A DNA stretch of 64,000 bases from Centropus unirufus (GCA_013397695.1 VYZI01000236.1:283611-347610), one strand, 5' to 3'; shown: positions 26,601 through 41,600, counted from the stretch's first letter. Program-made: numbers and translations. Notes: generated from the letters alone by a model not told the origin.

Positions 26601-29600
26601 CGTCATTTGGTGCTTCATTTCTGTTGCCATAGAAGTAAGACCCATCCGTGCGAGAAACTGTGACCACTCCAGCGAGACAATCCAAATGAATGGAAGGAAA
26701 AAAAAAATAACTCTATACTCCAGAAATTAATTTCTCCTCCATTTTGTCCCTCTGAGATATTTCTTATAACATTTGAAGAACAGGTGTCGTGTACCATTCC
26801 TTACACTGGGATGCAATCACCTATTCCTGTAGTGCTTATGCTAGATTGTGCTTCAAAGACTGTATTTACTCACTTTACCCACCTCACAAGCCTGATTGCA
26901 CTCAGCAGCAATCCTTTATTTCTTTCAGAAATCTATGATCAGTAGTGACTAGAATCATTATGTATAGATAGAGACATTAATTTTAAAAGTTCAGAAAATA
27001 TATCCATAAATAAACTAAAGGTTTTTTCTGTGCGTAGAAATATAAAGCATAATAAATTTTAAAATTAGTAATAACATTTCTGTTAATATCTGGCCTAAAT
27101 AATTACCATTCCCCGTGGGAAATCTGGGAATCCCGAATACCTTCAGACATTCACATAGAGTTAAAAGACGTTGCCAGTTAGCAGATCAAGGATCTAGGCA
27201 ATAGCAGCCTAACAGCCTTAGATGGTCAATCCCTTTTCAAGAAAGATTGCTTTCTGCAGCTCCTGCATGTGTTGTTCTAGTTTGGACCGAAAGAATTTGG
27301 TAAGCAAGGAGATATTCTCCTCAGGGTCAGTTTTTCTACCACCAAATGCTAAAGGGAAAATGACATGTCTTGTTTAAAGTGGCTGAAGCATATAAGGGCT
27401 CATCTTGTAAAAATCCTGACTACTAAATATACACTGGCAAACATAATTATTCTCTATATTGCATAGAAATAAGAGAATTCAGTTCTTCTGATTCAGAAAG
27501 TTCAGTATAATTGGTGAGCGTCTTAAGTACATATCCGTTTTATAGGACTCCTTGTTTTAAAATATTGTACTTCAGTGAATTATTTAATTATGCTCTTTAA
27601 AGGAAATCTTCTCATAGGACCTCCACGGCATTAGCAGAGAAATGTGTATATTGGTTTGGAAATGTAGCGGTGTAATGTAGAAAACTAGGAGGTCCCAATA
27701 TCTCATAAAAAGGGTAAAATAATAAGGGGAACATTTGGTGTGCCTCTATTAGAGTATTTCAGATTGTAAGTGCATTTTAAAGGTATGCTTTGTTTCTTTC
27801 ACCTTATTGAAGTAAAAAAGATGTTCAGTTAATCAGTCAAAACTGCTGAACAATTCAGGATAAGCTACTTGAAGAAACAAACTTACTGTATGAAGCAGCA
27901 GGCCATTTGATGTATCGCCGAGGAAAAGAATTAAAATATCTCCTTTCCTTGAAATCACCTATTATTTTCATTGCCCCTCTCCATTCCTGGATGTAATAAG
28001 GGCCCTTAACTTGTGCTTCAGAGCTCAATTGATTCAGCACTTTGGAGATTTTCAAAGTCCTAAATTAGCATGGGTATAAATCTCAGGTGAGCTATCACAG
28101 CTCCTCCTCAATAACTATTCTGACATCATCACCGTTAAAATGCCTTCAAGCCTTTGAAGCCTGCAGCTAGAAATGTGTAGAATAGGTGATTTTTTTGTTG
28201 TTAGTAAAACAGTTCAGTTCATATCTATTTTAAGGAGGTATACTCCCCGCAAGGTTGTTGGTAGTATCAGACTCTTGGTATTAATCAGTAAGGGTTACAT
28301 CTCCCTTTGGAAGAATGACCACATTTACTTATGTGCCAACAGGACATGAGATATTTACGCACAAGCCTATAAAAAATGAATACAGGATTTTTTATCTCAA
28401 AAAATAGTGACAACAATTTGAACATTCCCTTTCCATTGTCCGAAATATGGAAGGTCATAAACCTTTTAGCTAAAAGAAATAAAAAGACCTGTAGCTTTTC
28501 ACCAGCATTCCTGTAGAAAATGTAGATAAAAATAGAAATTTGTTCATTTCCATAAAAATTTTCTGCTGCAAACACACCCATTTCACAAGCCATTTTTGGT
28601 AAATGAATTCTGTCGGCAACACTGGTAATTTATTGATCTTATTCAGCGTGAATTTCCATGCATCATTAATGAGATGAATGTACTAGGTAAAAAGTGCCGA
28701 AACACATTTCTGACCCTAGCTCTCTTTGGAGAACAGTGGAGAGAGGACTATCACAAATGAAACTTAATCATAAACATCATGAATATAAATTGAAGCAAAC
28801 ACCTTCCAGCTGAAGATATGAGACATCCACACTTTTGAAAAATGAAGGTCTGGGTCAATTTTAAACAAGCTTCTTCTCACTTTTTTTTTCTTTCTTTTTG
28901 GATATCTGAATAGTGTTGTATCCTATGCTTGTTATCCATCATTTTGGAATGATCACCTGGAGACATCAAGTGAAAATCGCTGTTATGTGTCAAGTGAATA
29001 TGGAAAAAACTATACAAATGGCCCATGTCCCAATAATTTTGAAAAATCTAATCGCTTATATCGGTGTGCCTCTCACTACAGGGTCTCCTCAAAAGTAAGT
29101 TCATGTTGTTTACACAACTTCTCACCTAATTTTCTCCTCTGGGGCTTGACGATGATATGGCATATAGAAATATGATAAACTTACTTGAAGACTAGAGCTG
29201 TGAAATTTCCTTTACATTGCCCTTGTATTTGCAGAAGAGTTTGAATTCTTTATGGTTTCTCAATTTTACATCATCTCTTTAAAGGTGTCTTGTGGTCCTA
29301 CAAAAATTAGAGATAGAAAAGAAAGTATGCAGTCATGACCATTCATTAGTGCTTCTTAAACAAATTCCTGAAGATTTGTTCATTTGGTAAACCAAATATT
29401 GTCTAGCAGAAATGCAAGTCCAATGTTTATACTGTATATATATGTACACAGTGATAAATTAGTATGAGTTTTAATTTTAGTGTTTTTTCCCTTGCCTTCT
29501 CTGCTGCTGCTCTCACTTCCCCTCAGGAAACAGATATAATGAAAGAAATCATGGACAAAGGACCAGTGCAAGGTATGGTATGTTTGGAAAATGATAAAAT

Positions 29601-32600
29601 CATTACTGAAATAAGGAAAGTGTGTAATGTCCTTGTACCAAAATATGAGAAAATACAAATTGCATTCTACAGTGAATAAAACGGACATCCACACTGTAGT
29701 TTGACCAGGGATGTTTGAAGGATAAATAGCGGCCCTTTAGGGGCTATACTGTCCAAAATTAGTAAAGTGACCTTGAGTTGAATTTGTTGAAAATGCGTGC
29801 AAAATCTGTGTGCTGCATACGTGTGCAAAATGTGTGCAAAATCTGTGTGCTGCAATTTTTTTTTCCCCCATGGCAGCTTTTTTTTCATTGATGAAATAGC
29901 AATTTGGGGCTGTGTAGAAGTTAAATAATAGCAAAATTCTTCTCTCTAGGGCTGGGATCAATTACCCCTTTGGCTTACCCACCAAGCCTGCTCTTCTCTG
30001 AAGGCAATGCTGCAACATATGGCTCCTCCAGCAAATTATTCAGTGCTAGAATACTCCCAGATTTCCCCCTTTCATAGCCCAAAGGATCCTGTATGTTGTG
30101 GAGGGCTATCACTTTTGTATTTTTCTGCTGAACTTTGCAACGAAATCCCAGCGCTCTTGGAGAAATAAAGAGGCTTCAACAGGGAGTGAGGGACTGCAAA
30201 AGAGTTGTTTAGGTTGAGCGTTCTCCTTTGGCACTTGTGGATGGTACTTGAAGCAACTGAAAGTGCAAGATCTTTCTCATGCTCCAGACCAGTGCAACTG
30301 AGGAGGCTGGGGGATGTGGGGTTTGTGGTGATAGGTAAAGGTTATATTATGAGATGTCCACCCCGCTTGGATGGATGACCAATGCAAAATCAAAGAATTT
30401 TACTTAAGGGGACTTCATTCCTACTGACCTAATTTATAAAACGAATTAACATAACTTCCAATTTATTATTGATACAGTCTTGATTATAATATCTAATCCA
30501 TTTCAGCGCACGATGAATTTGAAATTACTTCCTAAAGCTTTTTATGTGGTCACTTGCAATTGATCTGAAACTCAAACTTAACAAGGTCGATACTATCAGA
30601 CTTTTTTGTTCTGCCCAGGTTTGTTTGCTCAAGGAAAATATTCTCTCCCATGCCACATTTGATCTAGAAGTGAATATAGTGATTACAAAATTAGGTTCCT
30701 CAAGATAAAATTTCAGACCATTCTCTAATATTACATTCATAATCCATACATACACAGTTTGCTGGATTCATTTGTCAGTACTAAATCTTCTATGGAAAAT
30801 AATCTGTAGTCAGGCATTTGTTTTAATGACTCAGTAATTCATAGGATTTTTTGGAATGTCAACGCTTTTTCAGAGAAAGTGAGTGTATCAGGTTAAAGTA
30901 ATGTTGCACGTGGAAAATCAAGATCTAAAACAAGTGTATTACAGTGATATCACTGAGTGAAATCACTTTCAGGTTTTTCTTTTTACTATAATGAGATTTT
31001 TAAATGAGGCACAGTTATGGCCCAATAATTTGTAATTGATTCACTCTTCTATCTTCTTGTCCTACAAATGCAATCAGGGTTCAATTATAATTTTAAAGCT
31101 ATATAATACTTATCTTTTTAATTAAAAAGAATACAACGTACTGAAAATTATGTGCAGCTGCTAAAAGAGAATTTTCCATTATTCATTCACTCGTCATTCC
31201 TCTGGAACTTAGATAGTGCTAACGGCCAGTGTTGTCTGATGTACTAAGTATTGGTTAATAGCTGGAAAACATTCAAGATCCTTTCAAGATCATGATGCAT
31301 TTGCATGATGATCATTTTGGATGAATATAATTGGGGAGCTGTGCATATTCAAAATGAAGACAAATATATATTTTTTAACAATTGTAAAACAGTGGGTGTA
31401 GGAATCTAATTGAGAACTTTCTGTTCTACAGCTTTCAAGTTTGAATGACAATTTCTCTCTGATGTATATCATTGTTTTATATGGTACAGGAACCGAATAG
31501 AAATTTCATATGTAAATGAGGATAAATATTTTTTTAAAAAATCAAACAAAAATAGTGAAGTTTTATTAATGCTTTGGACACATTCAAATAGAAAATCTAA
31601 TATTACGTATTCATCTTTTTTACAATAGATTTTAGGAAATACTCTGATAGTGGTAGTGCTTATGTAGGAAAATAAACCTTTTTGTCACATTAGTAGGTCC
31701 CAACCGAAAGAAAAGCTAACACACCGTTGGCAATACATCAAAGTTTTGACTCTATAAAAATTATAATTTCAGCTATCATGACCTTGGGGGAAAAAAAAGA
31801 ATATTTAATCTGATACAAGAAAAAAACTGGAGAACGCAGTGGGCTGTATCAATGTACAGTGCTACACTGAAAATTCCATTTTTAGGAAGTACTTCTATTT
31901 TTTCGTATCTTTGTATGTCTTAGAGAGACAAATTCCCATTTAAGAAATTTATGCAGAGGAATCCATAGTGGAATGAGTCTTATAATCTGCTGCATTTATA
32001 TGCATAGGTCTGACAGCTCAGCATGACTGAAGTTGCTCATGAATGAGCTAGTCAGTCTTATGAAAATCACTCTCTGTTCTGATTCACTAGTAATTAATCC
32101 ATTCAGTTTGGAAAACGCTGTTCTAAGTTGGAGGGAACACATTTGTGTGGCGGAGTGTAACCACCTCATCCTGTCCAAGTCGTAGTCCATATCCGGGCAA
32201 AGTCACTGAATTAATAAAATTATTTCAGTGCTTGATTTGGGATTATCATCTCTCCATTCTACACTTCATGAATCCAGGCCACTTAACTCCAACTACCATA
32301 TCATTGTTTTGCTTCTGGTTATGGGTCATATATATCAACATATGCAGCTACATAAATATATATATTTACATAAATAAAAAATATACATGTACATATAAAT
32401 GCACACTAAATGTAGATATGACATGCAATCAAGGATAAAATTACCTCATGTAGACTGAAGTTATTCTGGAAACACACTTCAAAATTTTTTATTTCATTAC
32501 AGTGGAAATAATTTCTTCACAGGCTCACGAGCATGTGTTTGATTTAGAATTAACAATAAGTAATAAATTGTTTTCTGAAACTGAACACTCAAATCTTTAT

Positions 32601-35600
32601 TTCAAAGAACAATGTGATTTAAAAATTAAATTATCTTCTCCCGTCTCAGCTTGACAATACATGGGGTCCTGTAACCTCAAACCTTCTGTAAGAGAAGCGG
32701 ATTTTGCAGCCCTTGCATTCACCCTCTTTTCTTTGCCTCCCTTTGGCCAAGGCATCAAAACAAGATCCAGGGAAGACTTTGTAGTAATTTTGATGACTCA
32801 TCTTCTTCACTTTTCCTCTGACATCCTTACCCGGGCCAACGCCCTTTCTGTTCCCTTGTACCATTTTAAAGCTCTTCCTCCACAGGCCCCTCTGCAGCTC
32901 AGAAACCTTAATAGCTGATATTTAACACAGTGGTACAGGGACATCCCCAGGAGTTAAGCTTCCAGCTCTGTAAACTGGTGAGCCTGGAGGTAGGGGGAAA
33001 GGGAAAACCTTTGCAGAGAGCTCTAACGGAGTCATGAGTGTGCAGCTAGAAACCAAGAATAAAGTTTGTGCTCTTTTCCACTTGGCCTGTTCGGTCCATG
33101 TGGGTGAGCTTTGGTTTTGCAGGCAGCTTGGTGGAAGCTGTATCATTGTTAATCACATATGCTTAACTTTCTTTGTGATTAACGGATATAACTCTTCCCA
33201 GACTGGCCATCTAGGTAGCATCATGGCTGCTTATTCCCCATGTCTTGATCTAAGCCTACATTTTTTATGTCAATGACCTCATTTTTAGCCAGGATTCCTA
33301 GCCAAATGGCCTCATTTGACCACATATTGAACTGTTCCCTTTCAGCTCCTAAAATTTGTGAATGTGTTCTGTTTTCAGCCAAGTATGATAGAGGCCAGGA
33401 GGTTGTAAAGGTAATTAATTTCCTTCAAGTTTATGAAAGTATTCTGATAGGAAAAAAAAATTGAAAGTGACCGACAAAAATGCAGCATGAGGTCACCTTA
33501 CTTGAATACTGCAGATCTATGCCAGGCACATATGTTACAAATTCTCCAACTACATAAAAATGGACAGTGAAACTTGTAATACACGGAACTCCAGAGATTC
33601 AAGACTTAAGGAAACTGTATTTCACTAATTCTCAGGTTCCAGGCTGTGTGGCAGTCTAATAAGTTGGAGTCAAGCTAGTATTTGATGCTTCTGATTCACT
33701 GGAATCTAAACATAATGTAGATCTGGAAAATATTTTCATTTCTCCAAATCTAGTAGCCCACCATAGAGCAAAACAAAAGGTGCTAAGGTAGCAGAACACA
33801 ACACCTGCGGAAAGGAAACCGAAAACATTTATTTTAAAAACCAAGAGAATCAAATTCTTGGAACACAATGAGTAGGTATAAAATGCAAATTATAATCTTC
33901 TTTCCCTCATTTGAAATTTCCAGTTCATCAGCTATTTGGCCTTGCATTTTGATGAATATAAAGGGTGTTTTTTTTCCCCAGTTTTACCTAAAAGTCAGGT
34001 TGAAAATTTATATAGAAAATCTATTTTTCTGTAGAGACTACAGTATACTACATGAAGTCTATCAGCCTTTCATAAAAAGGCAAACTTATCACTCCACGGT
34101 ATTTCATAGGATTTAAATTGTCTGTTAAATTCTTTTCTTGAATATGCAGATTCTTGTCAGAACGGAGGATCTCATACATGATCCTCGAGGAGATTTTTTT
34201 AATTGAATTAGATTTCACTGTAATTGAAATAACTTATGTAAGTCTACATCAGACAATATTTCTTCTCATGGCACTGAAAGAGGTCCACGATAGGGAGTTT
34301 TCATGACAGAAACTAAATTAACTTGACAAGAGACCTTTGAGAGAACTCTTGGGGTGTTTGTCTTGCTTCACTCACAACAGGGAATTTCTGAGCAATTAGT
34401 GAATTTAGTGTGATTGCAAAGCAGACTTATGCAGTCCAACACACAACAAAAATCTCCCTGGTAAAATACAAGGAGCAAAAAAAAATAGAATCAGTATTTC
34501 AATCAATATCACTGACTGTGCTGGTTTTCCTTATTGCATTTTAGCTATAATGAAGGTATATGAAGACTTTTTCCTTTACAAAGAGGGGATCTATAGACAT
34601 TCCCAGAAAGCAGGATCTAAATGGAAAACTCATTCAGTCAAACTCCTTGGGTGAGTAAAGTGGATTACTTTGCCTTTTTCTTCTTTCAGTCTTGAAGGTA
34701 GTAAAATAATGGGCAGTGTGGGAACCCAAAGTTTTCACTGTCAAGGGTGGAGCATTTTTAGCTCCCAACACAAGATTGTTGTTTCATTTTTGCACGTCTG
34801 AGGATGTGAGAGACCATTGGAAAGAAATTTAAAACCATGGTCCTTTAGTTCACTCTAACATTTGCTGAAAAACGAAAAATAAACTAGTTTATGGAATAGA
34901 GTGTTTTGCTGCGTATTCACAACTATTCCAGGTACACATCAAATATACGATTTCATTCAAACATGCCACCAAACATAAAACATAAAAACTGCAAGTGCAC
35001 AACAAGCACAGCTTACTGACACAGCAGTCTAGGATCTTTATCCCCCAAAGAGAAATCAACTGCTGCTGACATGCTGCTGCTTTGTTCTTGGTTTGCCCAA
35101 TACATACCCAGGACTGAAACAGTTGCAGAAGAGTATGTATGATGTAGATTTCCCCTCAAATGTAGCCTTAGAAATGCCTATAGTTGAGGAAACTGCTGGC
35201 TATAAATTAAAATAAGGTGCCTGACAATGACACAGCAGCAAAGAGAAGAAGTGGGCTTATGCAAGATCATCTTGATGCTATCCTGTTGAGTACCTCTTGG
35301 CTGAGATTGGCAGAGAATTGTGCTGAATGGCCAGGACAAAACACTGAGAAGGAGAAAAGTAAAATGTTCTAACATACTGCAGAAGAATAGGAGAACTGTA
35401 GAAAAAAGAAAACTGAAGGTGATATTTAAGAAAGCTCAGCCTGGTTTGGAGTTTAATATGTGGGAAACACATTTACTTACTAACTTCCATTGAACATTGC
35501 TGAACTATCCAATGGATCAATAATATAATAATTACCCATCCTTTCATTGTCAGATACATGAAGGCTCTGAATTCTGATATTATGCCATAGGAAAATATAT

Positions 35601-38600
35601 ACAGGGTTTCTTAACTGTATGAACTGAATTCAGGTTTCACAAGTTGGAGGCTATTTGAGTAGAAGGCTAGGGGTGTACATGAGTTTCTAGCAATAATAAA
35701 TCCAGTCATAAGGTATGATTCAGCACCATGAGGTCTAAAACACTTTTGTATTAATTTTAGTGTCTTCAGGATTAAACAATCACTTTTTCATATCATTCAT
35801 TAGTTTTAATTAATTTGAATGTAAAATATATGGCCCTGGCCCAGGTATAAACTTTTTGCGGCTCACCCAGCTTGGCTGGGTGTTTTTTTTTGAGAAAAGG
35901 ACAATGCAAACTCTGGGTTTTAAATAAAAAACCCAGCCGAATCTCATTAAAGTTGGACTTATAAAAAACATTGATGGTCATTTGCATTCTGCTTAGCTGA
36001 AATAGCTCCTAGAGAGACATAAAGAAGCAGAGATAGGCTGACATATAGTGTAAAAAACAGTGTTGTGTGGATTGGTGTTTAGTGTAGTCTGATTTTTTAT
36101 TTACAACCCCTTCTGTAACAGAGATTCAATATTCCTCTAAGGCAGCCTTAATAATGAATGACCATATTGAGCTGATATTTGTAGTCCCTCAGAAAAATTT
36201 TTAGTATGCTTTAAATGCCCATGAATTGTACAACATATGAAGTGATGGCATCATAAAATGGAAATAAATTTTGGTGAAGTTTTCATAAGGCATTTTTATC
36301 AAAACAGAAAAGCAATATAAGCTGCTTAATGGAACATTAGCTCATAAGGATCCTAAATAAATTGATTGGCTTCCATTGTCCCGTAACATGAAATTGCTAG
36401 TTATTTTCTATCACTTGAAAGCTTCCTATTCATGAAATCAGCTCTGCTAGGATATAGGTCTATCTTCAGTGAGGTACTGTGTGACCACGGGCCCAGGAAG
36501 AGAGTGGGAAAGGACAGAGCAGCATGGAACCAGGAGAGGCCAGTTTGAAACAATCAGACAGAGTTGCAGGTAGCAGACCATTTGAGTCTGATCACAGACT
36601 CTACGGACAGTGAAATAGGGCTTTTGGTCATGGGGAGGCAGGATGGACTGACCCCACTGACATTTAGAGATAGAAACTACTTGAGAGATCTGACTATGTC
36701 TGTATTCCAGAGAAAGGGAGGTAAGCATAAAAAGTATTGGATATTGCAATTCTCAACAGCTGAATTTTGATGTGTAAGAGTTAGATTGTTATACTCTTAT
36801 AGGCAGCCATGATTCCCTTTGTCTCCATGGCTCTTAGACTACTTTGTCCTAGGTGTCCATCTTAAGGTGAGTTTAACTATTTTGTTGGATCTTAAATCTC
36901 TGTGCTGACTATAAAAGAACATGTTGGGATAACATCACACTTAAATAGCTAACATCATAGAATCATAGAATCGTAGAATCACCACGTTGGCTGGAGTCCA
37001 ACCATACCTGTCCACCACTAAACCATATCATTAAGTACCTCATTTACCCCTCTTTTAAGTACATCCAGGGATGGTGACTCACCACCTCCCTGTGTAGCCT
37101 CTGCCAGGGCCTCATGAGCCTGTCAGTGAAAATGTTTTTCCTAATATCCAAAGTGAACCTGCCCTGGCACAGCTTGAGGCCATTCCCCCTTGTCTTATCC
37201 CCTGTCACTTGGGAGAAGAGACCAGCACTCACCTCTCCACACCCTCCTTTCAGGCAGCTGGAGGCAGGGATGAGGTCTCCCCTCAGGCTCCTCTTCTCCA
37301 GCCTCAACAACCCCAGCTCCCTCAGCTACACCTCATAACCCTTGTTCTCCAGCCCCTTCCCCAGCTTTGTTGCCCTTCTCTGGACACACTCCAGGACCTC
37401 AATGTCCTTCTTGGAGTGAGGAGCCCAAAACTGCCGCCAGGATTCGAGGTATGGCCTCACCAGTGCCGCGTGCAGGGGCAAAATCACCTCCCTGGCCCTG
37501 CTGGCCACGCTGGTTCTGATCCAGGCCAAGATGCCATTGGCCTTCTTGGTCAGTGGGGCACACTGCTGGCTCCTGTTCAGTCGCTGTCAACCCACACTCC
37601 CAGGTCCTTCTCCTCCAGGCAGCTTTCCAGACACTCTTCCCCAAGCCTGGAGCTGCACAGGGTTGTTGTGTCCCAAGTGCAGGGCCCAGAATTTGGCCTT
37701 GTTGAACCTCATCCCATTGGTCTCAGCCCATCCGTCCAGCCTTTGAAGACCCTCCCTACCCACAAGCAGATCAACATTTCTTCCCAGTTTAGTGTCATCT
37801 GTGAATCTGCCAAGGTTACACTCAAACCCTTCATCCAGGTCATTGATAAAGAGATTGAACAGGACTGGATGCAGCAATGAGCCCTGGGGAACACCACTTG
37901 TGACCGGTCGAAGTTAGATTGCATGAATCCCGCTTGTTACGGCATCCGAAAATAGCTTAAGCCACAAAATAACTGTCTGACTCTTACATATTATTTATGG
38001 TAAGACAGTACCTTTAAAACATCTGACATATATGTTTGAATCCACACATTCATGGTTCTATGTGTATTTACACATAAAATGGCAACTCTTAATGATATCT
38101 GAATGAAAATAAAGAGACACAATGAAACCGCAAAAGGTAAAGGGAACTAAGAAAGACAAATTGGTCAATGTTTGGAAATTTTCACTTTGTCAGCTCCACT
38201 GTTATTTTTAGAAATCTAATGACTGAAAAATAACATGCAAAGCCATCATCATTATCTCAAGATTTCTTACTAACAAAGGCAGCCTGAATTCGCATCAAAG
38301 ATGAAGTTGGTAGCACCTTTTTCTCTCAGGTTTCTACATTTAAACTAGAGTTGTTGCAAAAAAACCTACTAAGCTTATTCTTTAGAAGATTCTCTGTAAA
38401 ATTGGTGCATGTTTTTTATCAGCCTTCTTTTCGTTCTACTTCTTTGGCTTTCCTAGTTCCACCTAGGAAAATACAATAGATGAGAAATGCAGTGCCCACG
38501 GGGAATGATAACATGAAGCAGATTTATCAATGGTATAAAGATATCAAAGTCTATTCAGCACAGATGAAGTAGATTCGTTTAAGTAGCTATGGTTATGTAT

Positions 38601-41600
38601 AAATAATCTCTTTTTAAAGTTAGATATCAAGTATCCATCATTAATATTTGCAGCCCCTCCAAACAAATCTCAGGCTCTTTCTCTGCATCACTTCAGTATC
38701 AGGGCCAAACTACAATATCTGGCCCCTATCTTCACTCATAAAGATGTATTTGCTGATCCTCTGACACTAAAAATGTCAGAAAGGCATGTAAAGGCCAAGT
38801 CTTTACCTACCATCAAATCCATGGACTATCACCTTAAGGCTTGGGGGGGATCAGAATGATTTTATTAAAAGCCTTGGATGCTGTTTCATGAGCTAAATAC
38901 ATTCTCAGATGTTTGGAAGGTGCTTAGAATGACAAAGAACTTTTATAAGAGGACACTGAGAGATGTACATTAACTGGAAGCACATTCCACCTCTATTTTT
39001 ATCAGTGATTCACTGGAAGATTTAAATTCAATAATGCGGCATATGAAATGGCATTGAGACATCTATGCCCTGAAATAAACATTAGATGAAGGTTTCTTTA
39101 CACAAAAAGCCTTACTAAGTCAGATAAAATTGACGCGTGAGGGAAAAAAATGGCATTTTAGTGTTGAGGGGATAGTGAGACAGAGCAACAAGTCTCTATG
39201 ATTTAATGCACGGTTAAATGATTCACCCGTGCAAAGTCCAAAGGCTTAAAAAAGATATCACCAACTACTCTCAGCGACATCTCAGGTTTTGGCTTTGATG
39301 TCACTTTTTTCTCTTCACTTTCCTCTCCACTTGTTCTTGCTCAAGCTTAGACTCAGAATAACAACAAGCAGGCATTATTCTAAATCACCAAAAGTTTTGA
39401 CCCAAATTATTTCCTTCCTGACTAAAGAAACATTGGTTTGAGTTCCCTTTTTCTTTCATGAAAAAATATCAGAAAAAATATCTACTTTATTATTGTCAGG
39501 TAATGAACAGCAGATAGTATAGAAATTCAGCAACACCCTAAAATTTTTTGCAGCAAAGAGAAATATATTAGAGGATCATGGGGAAAAATTACCCAGTGTC
39601 AAACAATTCAATGCAGTTAAATCCATGAGCCTGTGTCCCATATAATTCATTACAGTAGATTTGTGGGAATGATTTAACTATTGACTCCTTTTTAATTTGA
39701 CTCATCTCTCATGCGGAAAAGTCCAGGAAAAACAGTAGCTTCACATTCCAGCAAACATTTTCTAAGAAATTCTCTCTCTTAGAAAATACTAGTCAGTGAC
39801 CCTAATTTTCTTTTTATTAATAAAAGATTAAGAAATAAACTTTTGTCTAGCAGAGTAGATGAAAATGGTACTCTAAAAAGTACTGATTTTGTCTTACAGC
39901 ACTAAGAATAAGGCATAACCTGCAATAATGATATCTTTTTTAGTCTAGTAACATTGTGGTAGTTATCTGACCAAGTGCAGGGAATAAAGTGAGATGGAAT
40001 TTTTAGACTGCATTTATTTCTCTCCCATCATCGTTTTATCAGCAAAAAGAGGTACTGTGAACCTTTTATAGAAGCAGAACTTCAGTATTAAAATAAACCA
40101 GGTCAAGATGAGAGGCACAGAGTAATCTTTAGATTCTGTTAATATGTATTTCTAGTCTGCAGAAAGACAGTATTTTAATCCAAGAGATTTCATCATTTGT
40201 TTGGTCAGTATGCTGATGGCAAATTAGCAATGCCTACTCAGTAAATACAGTATTAGACAGACAAATGAATCAAGTTTCTTAGCACAGATTGTGGTCAGAT
40301 TGTGGCGGGATGAATTATCTTCAGGAGTTATCCCTCTGTCTTGACAGCAAAGTAGTTCACTTCCTAATCCAAATGTCTCAGTTCCCTAAAGTTGAACTGG
40401 ATGAACCTGGACTTCACCAAGTCTTGGTTGATCAGCAGCATTTCTTTTCAGAAATGGAAAGAAATATCTAATTAAATGTATAACTATGGAAATCCCATGG
40501 TTATGTGCTCTCGCAGCCAAGAGGGCAAACAACATCCTGGGGTGCATCAAACAGTTTAAACAGCAAGCCAAAAGAAATTATTAACTTGCTGGGTTCAGCG
40601 TTGCTCTGAACTCACCGGGAGTACTGTGGGCATTTCTGTGCCCTGCAATTTAAGAAGAATGCGAAGGTCCTTGAATACATCTAGAGGAGGACAACAAAGC
40701 TGGTGAAAGGGCTGGCAGGCATGTCCTATGAGGAGAAATTAAGTACTTTGTGTTTGTCTAGTTTGGAGAAAAGGAGGCTGAGGAGCTCATTGCTCTCCAC
40801 AGCTTTCTGAGGAGGTGGAGAGGAAGGGGAGATGCTGATCTGTTGTCCAGTGATAGAACATGTGGGAATGGTTCAAAGCCATGCCAGGGGAGTAATTTGG
40901 ACAATGCCATTCACAAGGTGCTTTACCTTTTGCTAAGCCATGTTTTGGTTGGGCAATTGGACTAGATAATTGTTATAGGTCCTCTCCAACTGAAAAATTC
41001 TATACTGTGTCCGTGTTATGATTGTATTGGAGGTTATGGAGCATTTTTAGTTGTCTCATTTGACCTGAAGATCCTTGTGAATGCAGAAATTAACAGTAGT
41101 TAAAATATTTGAAAAATGTAGAAAATTAGGAAAAAAACCAACAAAGCAAAGTATGAGTAAATGCCATAATCTTAAAAGTAGAATACATACATTTCCTTTG
41201 CACATCCTCTCTGTTTTAGTGCCTTCATTGCTTGTGTCTGTGAAGAAAGGATGAGACACAATCTTAGCTTCAATGAACTCCCTCACTTGGAAGACAGGGA
41301 GGAGCCATTGCAAAGAAACCAACAAACCAGGCAACTGCAGATGAATTTTAGCTTTATTCCTTTAAATCTGACAGTTTTGCTAGTGACTTCTGTGAACTCA
41401 ACATTCAGCTTACAAACTGTGTAACTTGGAAATCACAATTCTGAGTTGAAGTGGATGAAAAAAAATTGCAGGAGTGATTTAAGATTGTATTTCAGTGTTT
41501 GTGGGCTTTTGATCGGTATATGTGAACTGGGATTCTATTCCAGATATAAGATGTTGAACAGCAGAAGATAGAAACATGATGTAGAATGCTCCTTTCTACA

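Larger units (their letters stand above)
21501..28913 (+). other. TINAG: TINAG intron 6
   Basis: A 7.4 kb intron with an old CR1 copy at about 22200-23230, an A/AG-rich tract at about 25260-25305, a CA/TG-rich tract near 26325-26365, and, on the minus strand, two candidate exons of an antisense gene (27218-27348, 27887-28059). Confidence 0.8.

Noticed and set aside
28329..28366. 38-base minus-strand segment with a good acceptor (TATTCATTTTTTATAG) and a GTAAAT donor between antisense candidate exons
   Set aside because: Its length is not a multiple of three, so it would break the phase between the exons at 41191 and 27887, and it has no other support.
32646..32864. 72-codon minus-strand frame with basic, cysteine-containing composition
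   Set aside because: No donor and acceptor pair places it in phase with the candidate antisense exons. It may be chance.
35864..35891. Hairpin plus T-run resembling a bacterial rho-independent terminator
   Set aside because: The window is vertebrate intronic DNA, so this terminator type is not expected to act here. Kept only as a structural curiosity.
37209..37880. 223-codon + strand open frame, the longest in the window
   Set aside because: It is the reverse complement of a CR1 element; the minus strand of the same interval encodes the CR1 reverse-transcriptase remnant.
38835..38865. Small minus-strand segment ending at a GTAGGT donor near 38809-38814
   Set aside because: Only about 31 bases, out of phase with the antisense chain, with an ill-defined acceptor.
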